Of a DNA stretch of 15,725 bases, positions 1-6,789 are shown piece after piece (the stretch's first letter is position 1; every line of letters starts with the position of its first letter). This DNA comes from Hydrogenovibrio sp049975065 (GTDB lineage: Bacteria; Pseudomonadota; Gammaproteobacteria; Thiomicrospirales; Thiomicrospiraceae): the NCBI GenBank assembly GCA_049975065.1, contig JBNGDN010000043.1; one strand, 5' to 3'. The translations under genes were made by a program, and so were the position numbers. The notes beneath the pieces are model-generated. The model worked only from the letters and a program-made list of their open reading frames with translations, had not been told where the DNA came from and searched no databases.

Positions 1-96
1 GACGATTGTAATCGGTGTGCGCAACATTGAAAATTTTTTGCCCACTTGCTGCGACATGAAGTGTCGCATGAGTCCGGCATTTGTGACTCGGTGCAT
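1..96 (-). CDS. Possible 5' end of a gene leaving the left edge (partial)
   Basis: On the minus strand a frame stays open from an ATG at 94-96 to the window edge. Further in-frame ATGs lie at 67-69, 55-57 and 25-27. The last would give a protein beginning MLRTPITIV, which resembles the first beta strand of a nucleotide-binding fold. The ATG at 94-96 has a weak purine stretch (AAGAG) before it, and the ATG at 25-27 has no clear ribosome binding site. Only 32 codons are visible, so no function can be given and the frame may be open by chance. The gene would follow the polysaccharide deacetylase on the same strand. Confidence 0.2.
   Translation of the reverse strand, partial: MHRVTNAGLMRHFMSQQVGKKFSMLRTPITIV
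50..68. repeat. Inverted repeat, 7-bp stem
   Basis: TGCGACA and TGTCGCA flank a 5-base loop. No T-run follows on either strand, so it does not look like an intrinsic terminator. It may be chance or part of the possible coding region at the left edge. Confidence 0.35.
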
Positions 97-168
97 GGGT
101 CTCTTATTGAATAGAGAACATTTTACCGGAATTCGATGTGTGTTTGAGTAAATGTTGCGTAGTTTTTT

Positions 169-190
169 GTGTGAACGTTTGATTTCACAC
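169..190. repeat. Inverted repeat downstream of the polysaccharide deacetylase gene
   Basis: GTGTGAA (169-175) and TTCACAC (184-190) form a perfect 7-bp stem with an 8-base loop, about 40 bases past the stop codon of the minus-strand deacetylase gene. In the minus direction it is followed by A residues, not T, so it is a poor intrinsic terminator, though it could protect an mRNA 3' end. Confidence 0.35.
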
Positions 191-231
191 TTGTTGCATT
201 CTCGGGGTGATTCATGCTGGCCTATGGTGGA

Positions 232-1344
232 CTATTGCAAAACCCAGCTGTGGCTAAACCAGCGCCAACGGCCTTCCGAAGTTGGTTGGGTGCAGGCGTA
301 GCGACTGCGGGGGGCGGCCAGCGGTGTTTCGCTCCTGATTTCCACTGTGGTGTCACTCAGCCACCGCTGCTGCAAGACTTCTCCCTTGGGGTTAAAGCAC
401 TGAAGCTGAGGGCCCGGCGGTCGAGCGAAAGTCAGTTTCAGGTGTGGCGGGTTGTCGCGAACCACTGGGTCGAAAGGTTCCACGTGAAGCACGGGTAGGG
501 CAAGGGCATTGACTTTCTGTTTGAAACTGTCCAAGTCGGCATAGGCTTCGCTCATTGGGAAGCGCATCAGGGCGCGTAAATCGGAGTGGCGATTGACCGC
601 GCCGGAGTTTTGGGCGATGCCGACATAGCCGAGTTCGCGCACCCGATCGGCCAGTTCGGTGGAGTAATCACCAAAGGGATAGGAAAACAGTTTGGTGTGA
701 TTGGTGTCCGCCCCCAACTCGTCTTTTAGGCGTTGTTGCCCTTGTTGGATTTCATCCAGGACACGCTTTTGCCAGGCCTGGTAAGATTCGCCGACTCGGC
801 GAATCAGTCGGTCATGTGAGCGTGAGTGATTGGCAAATTCAATGCCGTCACCCTGCACTTCGCGCATCTGTGCCCACGTCATATTGGAGGTGTAGCCTTT
901 GTCGATGGCGTCGCTGTTGACAAAAATGGTGACCGGCCAGCCGCGCGCTTTGAAACGGGGAATAGCGTGTTGATAAACGCTGATCCAAGCATCGTCCACG
1001 GTAAACACCACGGTTTTGTCGGGAATTGGTCTCTGGTTTTGAAAGGCGATCACCAGCCGAGACAGCGACCAAATATGGAAATCGTTTGCGGCCAGATAGT
1101 CGAGTTGGGCATCAAATTGCGCCAGACGGATATTGGTGCTGGGCACGCTGTCCTTGCCAAAGTGGTGATACATTAAAATCACGGCACTGTTGTCTCTGGC
1201 CGCTGCCGACTGTGTGGCGGATTGTGCGGTTTGGTGTGCGGGCCAAAGGCTGTAGCCGATGACGCCGAAAAAACTCAGCGCCAGCGCCATTGCAATCATA
1301 CGATTGGTGAAAGGTTGGAGCCGTTTTGGACGAATTGTCGGCAT
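232..1344 (-). CDS. Polysaccharide deacetylase family protein (NodB homology domain), membrane-anchored
   Basis: A predicted 370-residue carbohydrate esterase of the NodB/polysaccharide deacetylase family, which removes acetyl groups from N-acetylated sugars in cell-wall or exopolysaccharide. Residues about 16-34 form one hydrophobic N-terminal segment (membrane anchor or uncleaved signal), which places the enzyme in the periplasm. The catalytic domain starts near VILMYHHF (55-62). Visible family motifs are TVDDAW with the Asp pair 117-118, the metal-binding His173 and His177 in NHSRSH, and FSYPFGDY further on. The last ~90 residues look like an extra beta-rich domain of unknown role. The start at 1344 was chosen because AGAGG lies 8 bases upstream. 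An ATG 36 bases earlier (1380) has no ribosome binding site. The gene is divergent from tsaC. The substrate cannot be told from sequence; PgaB-like exopolysaccharide deacetylases are relatives, but no pga neighbours are seen. Confidence 0.85.
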   Translation of the reverse strand: MPTIRPKRLQPFTNRMIAMALALSFFGVIGYSLWPAHQTAQSATQSAAARDNSAVILMYHHFGKDSVPSTNIRLAQFDAQLDYLAANDFHIWSLSRLVIAFQNQRPIPDKTVVFTVDDAWISVYQHAIPRFKARGWPVTIFVNSDAIDKGYTSNMTWAQMREVQGDGIEFANHSRSHDRLIRRVGESYQAWQKRVLDEIQQGQQRLKDELGADTNHTKLFSYPFGDYSTELADRVRELGYVGIAQNSGAVNRHSDLRALMRFPMSEAYADLDSFKQKVNALALPVLHVEPFDPVVRDNPPHLKLTFARPPGPQLQCFNPKGEVLQQRWLSDTTVEIRSETPLAAPRSRYACTQPTSEGRWRWFSHSWVLQ

Positions 1345-1399
1345 GGTGGATACCTCTGCGCCCATTTGAACAAGCATCACTGTACCATAATGCGACCTT

Positions 1400-1408
1400 T
1401 GCTAAAAT
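1400..1408 (+). promoter_or_regulatory. Extended -10 promoter element for tsaC
   Basis: TGCTAAAAT is an extended -10 sequence, about 20 bases before the tsaC ribosome binding site (GAGGTG, about 1424-1429). The -35 region is weak, as is usual for extended -10 promoters. The same TGnTAAAAT form precedes hemF and gyrB. Confidence 0.5.
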
Positions 1409-1437
1409 GTCAGCATAAGAATAGAGGTGATGGCAGC

Positions 1438-1992
1438 ATGAAAAAACAACTGAATACCGCACAGGCGGCGGACTGGGTGCGCCAAGGTGGGGTGTTGGCC
1501 TATCCGACCGAAGCGGTTTATGGCTTGGGTTGTGACCCGTTTAATGCGTCCGCGTTTCAGCAGCTGCTGGCTTTGAAGCAGCGACCGCTGGCGAAAGGTG
1601 TGATTTTGATTGCTGGGGCGGTAGAGCAGGTGGCTGACCTGGTGGATTTATGGGATCAACCCTGGTCGCAAGGCGTTTTGCAAAGCTGGGAGACATCTCA
1701 GCCAACGACATGGGTGTTACCCGCCAAACCGGGGGTGCCGCCTTGGGTAACCGGAGGACGCAATACGTTAGCGGTGCGGGTGACCGCACACCCTGAGGTG
1801 CAAGCGCTGTGTGCGGCGCTGGCGCAACCCTTGGTTTCCACCAGCGCGAATGTGAGCGGTGAGGAGCCGATTCGATCGCAAGCCGATTGTCTGAGCGCTT
1901 TTCCCGAGGTGCCTGTTTTGCAGGGTCGCCTCAGCGGTGCGCAAACGCCGTCACAGATTTGGGATGCGCAGACCGGTCAGCGTTTGCGTTGA
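1438..1992 (+). CDS. tsaC: Threonylcarbamoyl-AMP synthase (YrdC/Sua5 family)
   Basis: A 184-residue protein, close to the 190 residues of E. coli TsaC. It makes threonylcarbamoyl-AMP from threonine, bicarbonate and ATP in the cytoplasm, the first step of the t6A modification at position 37 of ANN-decoding tRNAs; TsaB, TsaD and TsaE complete the pathway. The sequence shows the YrdC hallmarks in order: LAYPTEAVYGLGCDP (20-34), the KQR nucleotide-binding element (47-49) followed by KGVILIAG, and STSANVSGE near residues 134-143. It is the short form, without the C-terminal Sua5 domain. The start at 1438 follows GAGGTG at good spacing; the frame is open further upstream but overlaps the divergent promoter region. 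The end converges on the M48 protease gene with a gap of only 24 bases and no obvious terminator. Confidence 0.93.
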   Translation: MKKQLNTAQAADWVRQGGVLAYPTEAVYGLGCDPFNASAFQQLLALKQRPLAKGVILIAGAVEQVADLVDLWDQPWSQGVLQSWETSQPTTWVLPAKPGVPPWVTGGRNTLAVRVTAHPEVQALCAALAQPLVSTSANVSGEEPIRSQADCLSAFPEVPVLQGRLSGAQTPSQIWDAQTGQRLR

Positions 1993-2016
1993 GGCCGCTT
2001 CAAGCGATGACCCGCG

Positions 2017-2871
2017 TTACGATTTATTTTGCTCGGCGAGTTTTTGCTTCGCTTGCAGATAGAGCGGCTCCACCTTGGCGGCGTATTTTTTTAGGTCTTC
2101 AATGCGAGTTTCATTTGATGGGTGGGTGCTGAGAAATTCCGGCGGCGCATTTTTGGCAATTTTGGACATTTTTTCCCACACCGAAATGGCGGCGTAAGGA
2201 TCGTAACCGGCCAGGGCGGCCAGTTCGACCCCCATGCGATCCGCTTCGGTTTCATGGGTGCGGCTGTTGGGCAGCAGAAAGGTGGTTTGCATCACCAGAC
2301 TGCTGACATCCAATGCCGCGCCTTTCAGGCCGGTGACAATACTCAGCGCCGTTAGGCCGACTTGCCCCACCATGGCTTGCGAGGCACGTTCACGCCCATG
2401 CTCGCGTAACGCATGAGCAATTTCATGCCCCATGATCGCCGCAATCTCGTCATCGGTCAGGTGCAAGGTGTCGATGATGCCGGTGTAAAACGCGATTTTA
2501 CCGCCCGGCATACACCAAGCGTTCAGCTGATCGGACTTCAGCAGATTGACTTGCCAGTCCCAGTCGGGGGCGTCTTCTCGATAGATTTTGGTTTGCGGAA
2601 TCAGGCGATTGGCAATGGTGCGCAATCGCTTGAGTTCTTTTGGGTCGGTGTTGAGGGTATGGTTTTGTTTGGCTTCGGCGAGAATTTCGGCATAGGCCTT
2701 ATCGGCGCCGGTTTGCATTTCGGATTGGGAAACCAGTAACATTTGCGAGCGATCTACGCCCACATTGCCTTTTTTGGTGGTCGGGGCGCTGCAACCGGCC
2801 ATCAGCGAGACGCTCAATAAAGCGATGAGTGACGGTGTCCAAAGCGTGCGATTGGCAAGGGTGCGAATCAT
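2017..2871 (-). CDS. M48 family metalloprotease, lipoprotein (LoiP/YcaL-like)
   Basis: A 284-residue zinc metalloprotease predicted to be a lipid-anchored periplasmic enzyme. The signal peptide ends in a lipobox (LMAGC, Cys27). The mature protein has the HEIAH zinc motif (His149, Glu150, His153) and a downstream glutamate in HETEADRMG (Glu207) as the expected third zinc ligand, followed by AALAGYDP and FLSTHPSNETRI, all typical of small M48 proteases such as E. coli LoiP and YcaL. These relatives take part in outer-membrane protein quality control. The start at 2871 was picked because AGGAA precedes it at 7 bases and it gives a normal lipoprotein signal; an upstream ATG at 2916 would add 15 residues that fit no signal peptide. 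It is a single gene, convergent with tsaC and divergent from hemF. Confidence 0.9.
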   Translation of the reverse strand: MIRTLANRTLWTPSLIALLSVSLMAGCSAPTTKKGNVGVDRSQMLLVSQSEMQTGADKAYAEILAEAKQNHTLNTDPKELKRLRTIANRLIPQTKIYREDAPDWDWQVNLLKSDQLNAWCMPGGKIAFYTGIIDTLHLTDDEIAAIMGHEIAHALREHGRERASQAMVGQVGLTALSIVTGLKGAALDVSSLVMQTTFLLPNSRTHETEADRMGVELAALAGYDPYAAISVWEKMSKIAKNAPPEFLSTHPSNETRIEDLKKYAAKVEPLYLQAKQKLAEQNKS

Positions 2872-2918
2872 AAGAATTCCTGTGGTTAAGGCGACTCGGA
2901 GTGAGTGAAAGGTCAACG

Positions 2919-2946
2919 GTTGATAAATCGTTGTTGATAAATCGTT
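2919..2946. repeat. Perfect 14-bp tandem duplication
   Basis: GTTGATAAATCGTT occurs twice head to tail (2919-2932 and 2933-2946) in the divergent region between the M48 protease gene and hemF. It could be a slippage product or a doubled protein-binding site. Confidence 0.8.
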
Positions 2947-3065
2947 ATTTTAAAAAATGCGCTTGAGTTTTTCTACTGAATTGTAAACGCTGTCGCGGAG
3001 CGGCCGTTGCGCCAGCGTTTATCAATCTTGAGTGCGAAGCTCAATAGGCGAGTCCATGATGATCG

Positions 3066-3074
3066 TGTTAAAAT
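3066..3074 (+). promoter_or_regulatory. Extended -10 promoter element for hemF
   Basis: TGTTAAAAT lies about 55 bases before the hemF start. No good -35 is present. A small inverted repeat (TTGAG at 3028-3032, CTCAA at 3040-3044) lies just upstream. Confidence 0.45.
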
Positions 3075-3096
3075 AATCGCTCAAACGAATTTTAAC

Positions 3097-3116
3097 CCAG
3101 ACCCAACCAGACCCAA
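3097..3116 (+). repeat. 10-bp tandem duplication in the hemF leader
   Basis: CCAGACCCAA occurs twice in direct succession, ending two bases before the hemF Shine-Dalgarno sequence (AAGGA at 3118-3122). Position and perfect identity suggest recent slippage. Confidence 0.7.
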
Positions 3117-3128
3117 TAAGGAAAAGCC

Positions 3129-4097
3129 ATGTCCGAAGTTGTTCAGACACCAATCGATATTGACGCCGTTAAAACCTACCTGCTCAGCCTTCAGGATGAC
3201 ATTTCTCGGCAACTGGCGGAAGAAGACGGTTCGAAAGCGTTTATTGTTGATCAATGGGATCGGGAGCCGGATACGGGGGCGATGGGGTTGAGCGGCGGCG
3301 GCATCAGCCGGGTGCTGGAAGGTGGCGATGTCATCGAAAAAGGCGGGGTGAATTTTTCCCATGTACGTGGCAAGGCGTTGCCCGCCTCGGCCACCGCGCA
3401 TCGCCCGGAATTGGCAGGTCGTTCATTTCAGGCGCTGGGGGTGTCGCTGGTGATCCATCCGCGCAATCCCTATGTGCCGACGTCTCACGCCAATGTACGG
3501 CTGTTTGTGGCGGAGAAAGAGGGTGAAGCACCGGTTTGGTGGTTTGGCGGCGGGTTTGATCTCACGCCTTATTATCCTTTTGAGGCCGATGTCCAACACT
3601 GGCACCTGCAGTCCAAGGCCGCCTGTGATCCATTTGGGCAAGCGGTTTATCAAACCTACAAAGATTGGTGTGATGATTATTTCTTTTTAAAGCACCGAAA
3701 TGAAACGCGCGGGGTGGGCGGGCTGTTTTACGATGATTTGAATGAACAGCCTTACGGTTGGGATTTTGCCACCTGTTTTCAGTTTATGCAGTCGGTCGGC
3801 AACCACTACATCCAGGCCTATCGTCCGATTGTCGCGCGTCGCAAGGCCATGGAATACGGCGAACGTCAGCGCGATTTTCAGCTCTACCGTCGTGGACGCT
3901 ATGCCGAGTTCAATCTGGCGTTTGATCGCGGCACCATCTTTGGGTTGCAAACGGGCGGACGCACCGAGTCGATTTTGATGTCCATGCCGCCGCTGGCGAC
4001 CTGGAAATACAATTATCATCCCGAGCCGGGGTCGGAAGAAGCGGCGTTGTATGATTATCTGACACCGCGCGACTGGCTGGCGGAAAGGCAAGGATAA
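3129..4097 (+). CDS. hemF: Oxygen-dependent coproporphyrinogen III oxidase
   Basis: A 322-residue cytoplasmic enzyme that converts coproporphyrinogen III to protoporphyrinogen IX using O2, a late step of heme synthesis. E. coli HemF has 299 residues. The family signatures run in order: HPRNPYVPTSHAN (110-122), WWFGGGFDLTPYYPFEAD (137-154), FFLKHRNETRGVGGLFYDDL (185-204), then GRYAEFNLAFDRGT, FGLQTGGRTESILMSMPP, and PEPGSEEAALYDYL near the C-terminus. No gap or frameshift is seen. The start has AAGGA six bases upstream. The stop codon is three bases before the hslR ATG, so the two genes are very likely one operon. Use of the O2-dependent enzyme suggests at least microaerobic growth; whether the genome also has the anaerobic HemN cannot be seen here. 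Confidence 0.96.
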   Translation: MSEVVQTPIDIDAVKTYLLSLQDDISRQLAEEDGSKAFIVDQWDREPDTGAMGLSGGGISRVLEGGDVIEKGGVNFSHVRGKALPASATAHRPELAGRSFQALGVSLVIHPRNPYVPTSHANVRLFVAEKEGEAPVWWFGGGFDLTPYYPFEADVQHWHLQSKAACDPFGQAVYQTYKDWCDDYFFLKHRNETRGVGGLFYDDLNEQPYGWDFATCFQFMQSVGNHYIQAYRPIVARRKAMEYGERQRDFQLYRRGRYAEFNLAFDRGTIFGLQTGGRTESILMSMPPLATWKYNYHPEPGSEEAALYDYLTPRDWLAERQG

Positions 4098-4100
4098 GCC

Positions 4101-4490
4101 ATGGCGCAAACCCCTGCAAAAGTTCGAGTCGATAAGTGGCTGTGGGCGGCGCGTTTTTTTAAAACCCGCGGGGTGGCGCTGGATGCGGTTAAGGGCGGCA
4201 AAGTGGAGTTGAATGGCCATAAGCCCAAACCCAGCAAAACCGTGACCGAAGGGGATGTTCTGAAAATCACCCAACCGCATCGTAAAGTCGAGGTGACGGT
4301 GTTGCAGGTGTCGGACAAGCGTGGCTCCGCTGAAGTGGCGGAAACCCTTTACCGTTTGGATGGGGAACAGTTGAATCAGAAAACCCCACCGGCGGGTATG
4401 GCGCTGGCGGGGTATCGCGAAAAAGGGAAAGGACGGCCGACCAAACGTGACCGTCGTCAGATCGAACGCCTGGCATTGGGTGAGGGGTAA
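4101..4490 (+). CDS. hslR: Heat shock protein 15, S4-domain RNA-binding protein
   Basis: A 129-residue Hsp15 homologue (E. coli HslR is 133). Hsp15 binds 50S ribosomal subunits that still carry a nascent chain on tRNA after premature dissociation and helps to recycle them. The S4 RNA-binding domain covers residues about 8-56, beginning VRVDKWLWAARFFKTR, with the typical NGHKPKPSKTV loop. The C-terminal tail is rich in Lys and Arg (KGKGRPTKRDRRQIERL), as in the family. AAGGA lies inside the end of hemF, seven bases before the ATG, which supports coupled translation with hemF. No terminator is visible after the stop. Confidence 0.93.
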   Translation: MAQTPAKVRVDKWLWAARFFKTRGVALDAVKGGKVELNGHKPKPSKTVTEGDVLKITQPHRKVEVTVLQVSDKRGSAEVAETLYRLDGEQLNQKTPPAGMALAGYREKGKGRPTKRDRRQIERLALGEG

Positions 4491-4529
4491 ATTTTCATCG
4501 ACCAAAAGCGTTTAGGGTTGCTTTGCCTA

Positions 4530-4538
4530 TGCTAGAAT
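4530..4538 (+). promoter_or_regulatory. Orphan extended -10 promoter element facing the 3' end of traT
   Basis: TGCTAGAAT matches the extended -10 style of the tsaC, hemF and gyrB promoters, with a weak -35 candidate (TTTAGG at 4511-4516, 16-base spacer). Transcription would start near 4545 and run antisense into the traT-like gene, because no plus-strand gene follows. It may be a relic of the sequence before the AT-rich block arrived, or it may drive an antisense RNA. Confidence 0.35.
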
Positions 4539-4543
4539 CGAAG

Positions 4544-5287
4544 TTAAAAAACACCTGAAGTTGTCATAATTAACTTATCTTCTAACTCTTTTTGCGCTTC
4601 TTCAAATTCGAGGTTAACTTGGTTGGCAACTGAAACAATTCGTGTTCTGTAAGTAATCCAATCAGAAGTGCCTTTACGAGTTTGTTGCATATTGGACGAA
4701 GATCCACTTTTGGCATCAGCATTGTGTGTATATTCAACTTTTTGCCCATCTGGGAGTCGTTGTTTGATTTGAAGATCAGTGATCATGTTGTAGTAAACAT
4801 CGTCAACCATAGCATCAGCGGCGACTCCAACAGCAGCACCGATAAGTCCACCATAAGCAGCACTCTTCCCAGTGTTGTTTATTGCAACACCGGCTAGGGC
4901 ACCGGTCACTGCGCCACCAAACCCAGACTGAATAGCACTGTAGGCATCTTTTTCTGTTGTTTCAGCTACGGATAAAATATTTTCTTGAACAAGAAAGTTT
5001 GCTTGATCAATATTGGTTACGATGGTGTAACCTTTATTTTGAAGATTTTGTTTGATTTTTTTGCGCATATTATCAAGGTTGATATTTTTATCAGCTGTGC
5101 TTCTCAAGTCAAAATAAACGGTCTTTTTTTCAGAGCTTACAGGCTCTAAAAAAATAGTATCACTCATTTTTGTTTGAACATCTAAATTTCTCTTATCGAT
5201 GGCCGTACTTACACTTGCACAACCGGTTATTTGCAGAAAAATAAAAAAAGACAAAAGCACTGATGTCCGCATCATAATTTTTTTCAC
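4544..5287 (-). CDS. traT: TraT-like surface exclusion / complement resistance lipoprotein
   Basis: A 247-residue outer-membrane lipoprotein closely resembling TraT of the F plasmid (244 residues). F TraT blocks mating-pair formation between like donors and gives serum resistance. Seen here are a Lys-Lys n-region, a hydrophobic core and a lipobox (ITGC, Cys23), then VSTAIDKRNLDVQTKMSD and TIFLEP (26-49), which match F TraT nearly residue for residue from memory. A Gly/Ala-rich segment (122-164) ends in AADAMVDDV, and the C-terminal half has VNLEFEEA and LEDKL as in TraT. The start is a GTG at 5287 with GGAG nine bases upstream; the ATG at 5353 has no ribosome binding site and would spoil the signal peptide. 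The gene is much more AT-rich than its neighbours and no tra genes adjoin it. The natural function on a chromosome is unknown. Confidence 0.85.
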   Translation of the reverse strand: MKKIMMRTSVLLSFFIFLQITGCASVSTAIDKRNLDVQTKMSDTIFLEPVSSEKKTVYFDLRSTADKNINLDNMRKKIKQNLQNKGYTIVTNIDQANFLVQENILSVAETTEKDAYSAIQSGFGGAVTGALAGVAINNTGKSAAYGGLIGAAVGVAADAMVDDVYYNMITDLQIKQRLPDGQKVEYTHNADAKSGSSSNMQQTRKGTSDWITYRTRIVSVANQVNLEFEEAQKELEDKLIMTTSGVF

Positions 5288-5356
5288 TATTTGTTTCTCC
5301 AATAGAACCTGAATATTAATTTCTGATTTGTTTAATGAATAAAGAATTTTCAATAG

Positions 5357-5372
5357 TCCTTGAATTCAAGGA
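5357..5372. promoter_or_regulatory. Perfect 16-bp palindrome upstream of traT
   Basis: TCCTTGAATTCAAGGA is its own reverse complement and lies about 70 bases before the GTG start of the traT-like gene, where an operator would be expected. No clear sigma-70 promoter could be fixed beside it. Confidence 0.5.
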
Positions 5373-5533
5373 AGCTAGCGATGTAAAAATATGTTTAAAC
5401 GTAAAAAATTCTTTACGACAAATATGGTATTTATTTTTTTTAACGTTGGCAAGATATTTTCGGCTCTGGATAATTAATTTTTTAAATAAATTTACTAGTT
5501 GATGGACTTAGGTTACGAACCGCTATTTATAAC
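5373..5533. other. AT-rich intergenic stretch
   Basis: No gene, transposase remnant or tRNA is seen. It contains a short inverted repeat (CGTAAA at 5400-5405, TTTACG at 5412-5417) and long A/T runs. It is the right-hand flank of the AT-rich block that holds the traT-like gene. Confidence 0.5.
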
Positions 5534-5538
5534 CTAAG
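5507..5538. repeat. 9-bp perfect inverted repeat over the stop codon of the small membrane protein gene
   Basis: CTTAGGTTA (5507-5515) and TAACCTAAG (5530-5538) are separated by 14 bases. The right arm includes the TAG stop of the minus-strand gene at 5534. No T-run follows on the minus strand, so it is at best a weak terminator. It also marks the join between GC-richer and AT-rich sequence. Confidence 0.5.
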
Positions 5539-5881
5539 AGACCAGCAGGGCTTTTCTATGCCCGAGTAGCACCCAGCGACCACCGAACAAGCCGTCCCAG
5601 AGCTTGCTGAGCAGAATCACGCTGAGTAAGATGACCCAGGCCCAGGTGACGCCATGGGTGTAACCTAGGTCGCGTGGCGTCAGTTCCGCGTCCATTAGAA
5701 TGGCGTAGCGGGTAATCAACGGGGTCTGGCCGGGGCGCAGGCTGTGAAGGAACAGACCGTAGATAAATAGAAACAGCAGAATGGATACGGTTTGCACAAG
5801 GGTGAGTAACCAGCCGTCGGCAAACAGTAACAGGCTGAGCACCGTGATAATGATCGCGGCTGGGAACAGTAAGGGTTTCAT
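5534..5881 (-). CDS. Small inner-membrane protein, COG4648-like
   Basis: A 115-residue integral membrane protein. Hydrophobic segments at about 5-22, 26-45 and 79-97 predict three membrane helices. Between the second and third is a polar loop with SLRPGQTPLITRYA and then YTHGVTWAW. From memory this resembles predicted membrane proteins of COG4648, whose conserved part reads as an arginine-proline element followed by YTxxVTxxW; the function of that family is not established. The ATG directly follows the TAA of the mipA-like gene with no spacer, so translation is probably coupled. The gene is likely the second of a two-gene operon with the MipA/OmpV protein, which suggests a shared envelope task. 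Confidence 0.7.
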   Translation of the reverse strand: MKPLLFPAAIIITVLSLLLFADGWLLTLVQTVSILLFLFIYGLFLHSLRPGQTPLITRYAILMDAELTPRDLGYTHGVTWAWVILLSVILLSKLWDGLFGGRWVLLGHRKALLVS

Positions 5882-6724
5882 TTATTCCAGCCCCTGAACG
5901 GTGGTGTCGGATTGATAGAAGTTCCAAGTGATGGCAAAGCCGTAGGTTTCGGCGCGGGTGGTTTCCATGAGTGGACTGTCTTCGTAAACACTGCCTGACA
6001 GGTCGCGCAGGCGGTAAAAACCGCCGAGCCAGAAATCGCCGATATGCCAGTTCAGGCTGACAATATAGGCCATGCCTGCAAAACCGCCGCTGGCTTTGTA
6101 AGCTGGGCGGTCGGCGGTGGCGTAGGCTTCGTCCACGCCGTAAAAATAGTTGTTATTGCGGGCGGTGGCAAAATCAGCCCGGGTGCCTAGAGTGATTTTA
6201 AGGCGTTTGCGTTGGGTGAAGCCTTGCCGAAAGTAGTAATAAAACCCAGGTGAGGTCACAAAGCCTTCTTCATGAATGGAACGTAAATCGGATGCCAGCA
6301 CCCAGCGCACCGGCCATTCAAATTTAAATTCATTCAGGTCGTTGCGATACAGACGGGCTTTGATTTCCGGTCCGATGCCGATGGAGGCGTCCAGATCGTC
6401 CATGCCGTCACGCGCTTGGTTGTCTTTGCTGGACACGGGAATGGTGCCGGCAATGCTCAGGTCGAATTCTAGGTTGCGGTATTCGTACAGTGGTTTTTTG
6501 ATTTCTCGTTGGTCGATGGTGAAGGCATCGCTGCGGTAGGTGATGTAGGGGAAGGGAACCAGCAGATTGTTTTGTTCTTTGGAACCGGGGTAGTCAGGGT
6601 AGCTGAGAAAGCCGGGGCCAATGCCGATTTCCCATTTCGGTAAGGTCTGCTCCAGTGGTTCGGCCAAGGCATTTTGTGACAACGAATGGACACAGAGGGC
6701 GAGTAAAATAGGATAAGATTTCAT
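5882..6724 (-). CDS. MipA/OmpV family outer-membrane protein
   Basis: A 280-residue predicted outer-membrane beta barrel. From the ATG at 6724 there is a classic signal peptide (MKSYPILLALCVHSL, cleavage likely after ALA). The mature protein has the family's opening WEIGIGPGFLSYPDYPGS and alternating aromatic strands. Near the C-terminus are LGGFYRLRDLSGSVYEDSPL and a final strand YGFAITWNFY, both typical of MipA/OmpV. MipA in E. coli is a scaffold for murein synthesis and hydrolysis enzymes; OmpV-like proteins act as porins or adhesins, so the exact role here is open. An in-frame ATG at 6760 would add 12 polar residues. Neither start has a strong ribosome binding site, and 6724 was chosen for the signal peptide. 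The gene is divergent from the DUF389 gene and directly abuts the small membrane protein gene. Confidence 0.85.
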   Translation of the reverse strand: MKSYPILLALCVHSLSQNALAEPLEQTLPKWEIGIGPGFLSYPDYPGSKEQNNLLVPFPYITYRSDAFTIDQREIKKPLYEYRNLEFDLSIAGTIPVSSKDNQARDGMDDLDASIGIGPEIKARLYRNDLNEFKFEWPVRWVLASDLRSIHEEGFVTSPGFYYYFRQGFTQRKRLKITLGTRADFATARNNNYFYGVDEAYATADRPAYKASGGFAGMAYIVSLNWHIGDFWLGGFYRLRDLSGSVYEDSPLMETTRAETYGFAITWNFYQSDTTVQGLE

Positions 6725-6765
6725 TCGTAAAGATCGGGCAAAATGATTGGCAGGATTCATGCCAT

Positions 6766-6771
6766 TATTAT
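6766..6771 (+). promoter_or_regulatory. Weak candidate -10 for the DUF389 gene
   Basis: TATTAT with a poor -35 (ATGATT at 6743-6748, 17-base spacer) would start transcription near 6778 and leave the palindrome at 6790-6805 in the leader. Support is weak. Confidence 0.25.
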
Positions 6772-6789
6772 GCCCTTAACCGGATGGTT

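Noticed and set aside
2..148. Plus-strand frame open from the left edge for 49 codons
   Set aside because: The translation is cysteine-rich with no recognisable motif, and a competing minus-strand frame covers the same bases; chance openness is likely.
50..190. Hairpins at 50-68 and 169-190 as terminators for the polysaccharide deacetylase gene
   Set aside because: Neither has a T-run after the stem in the minus direction; they are listed only as inverted repeats.
3687..4505. Long minus-strand open frame opposite hemF and hslR (272 codons)
   Set aside because: It is antisense to two well-recognised genes, rich in Arg and His as such shadows are, and has no family features.
4491..5533. Insertion sequence or integrated plasmid carrying traT
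   Set aside because: No transposase, integrase, terminal repeats with target duplication or tra/rep genes are visible; only base composition and the gene's kinship suggest transfer.
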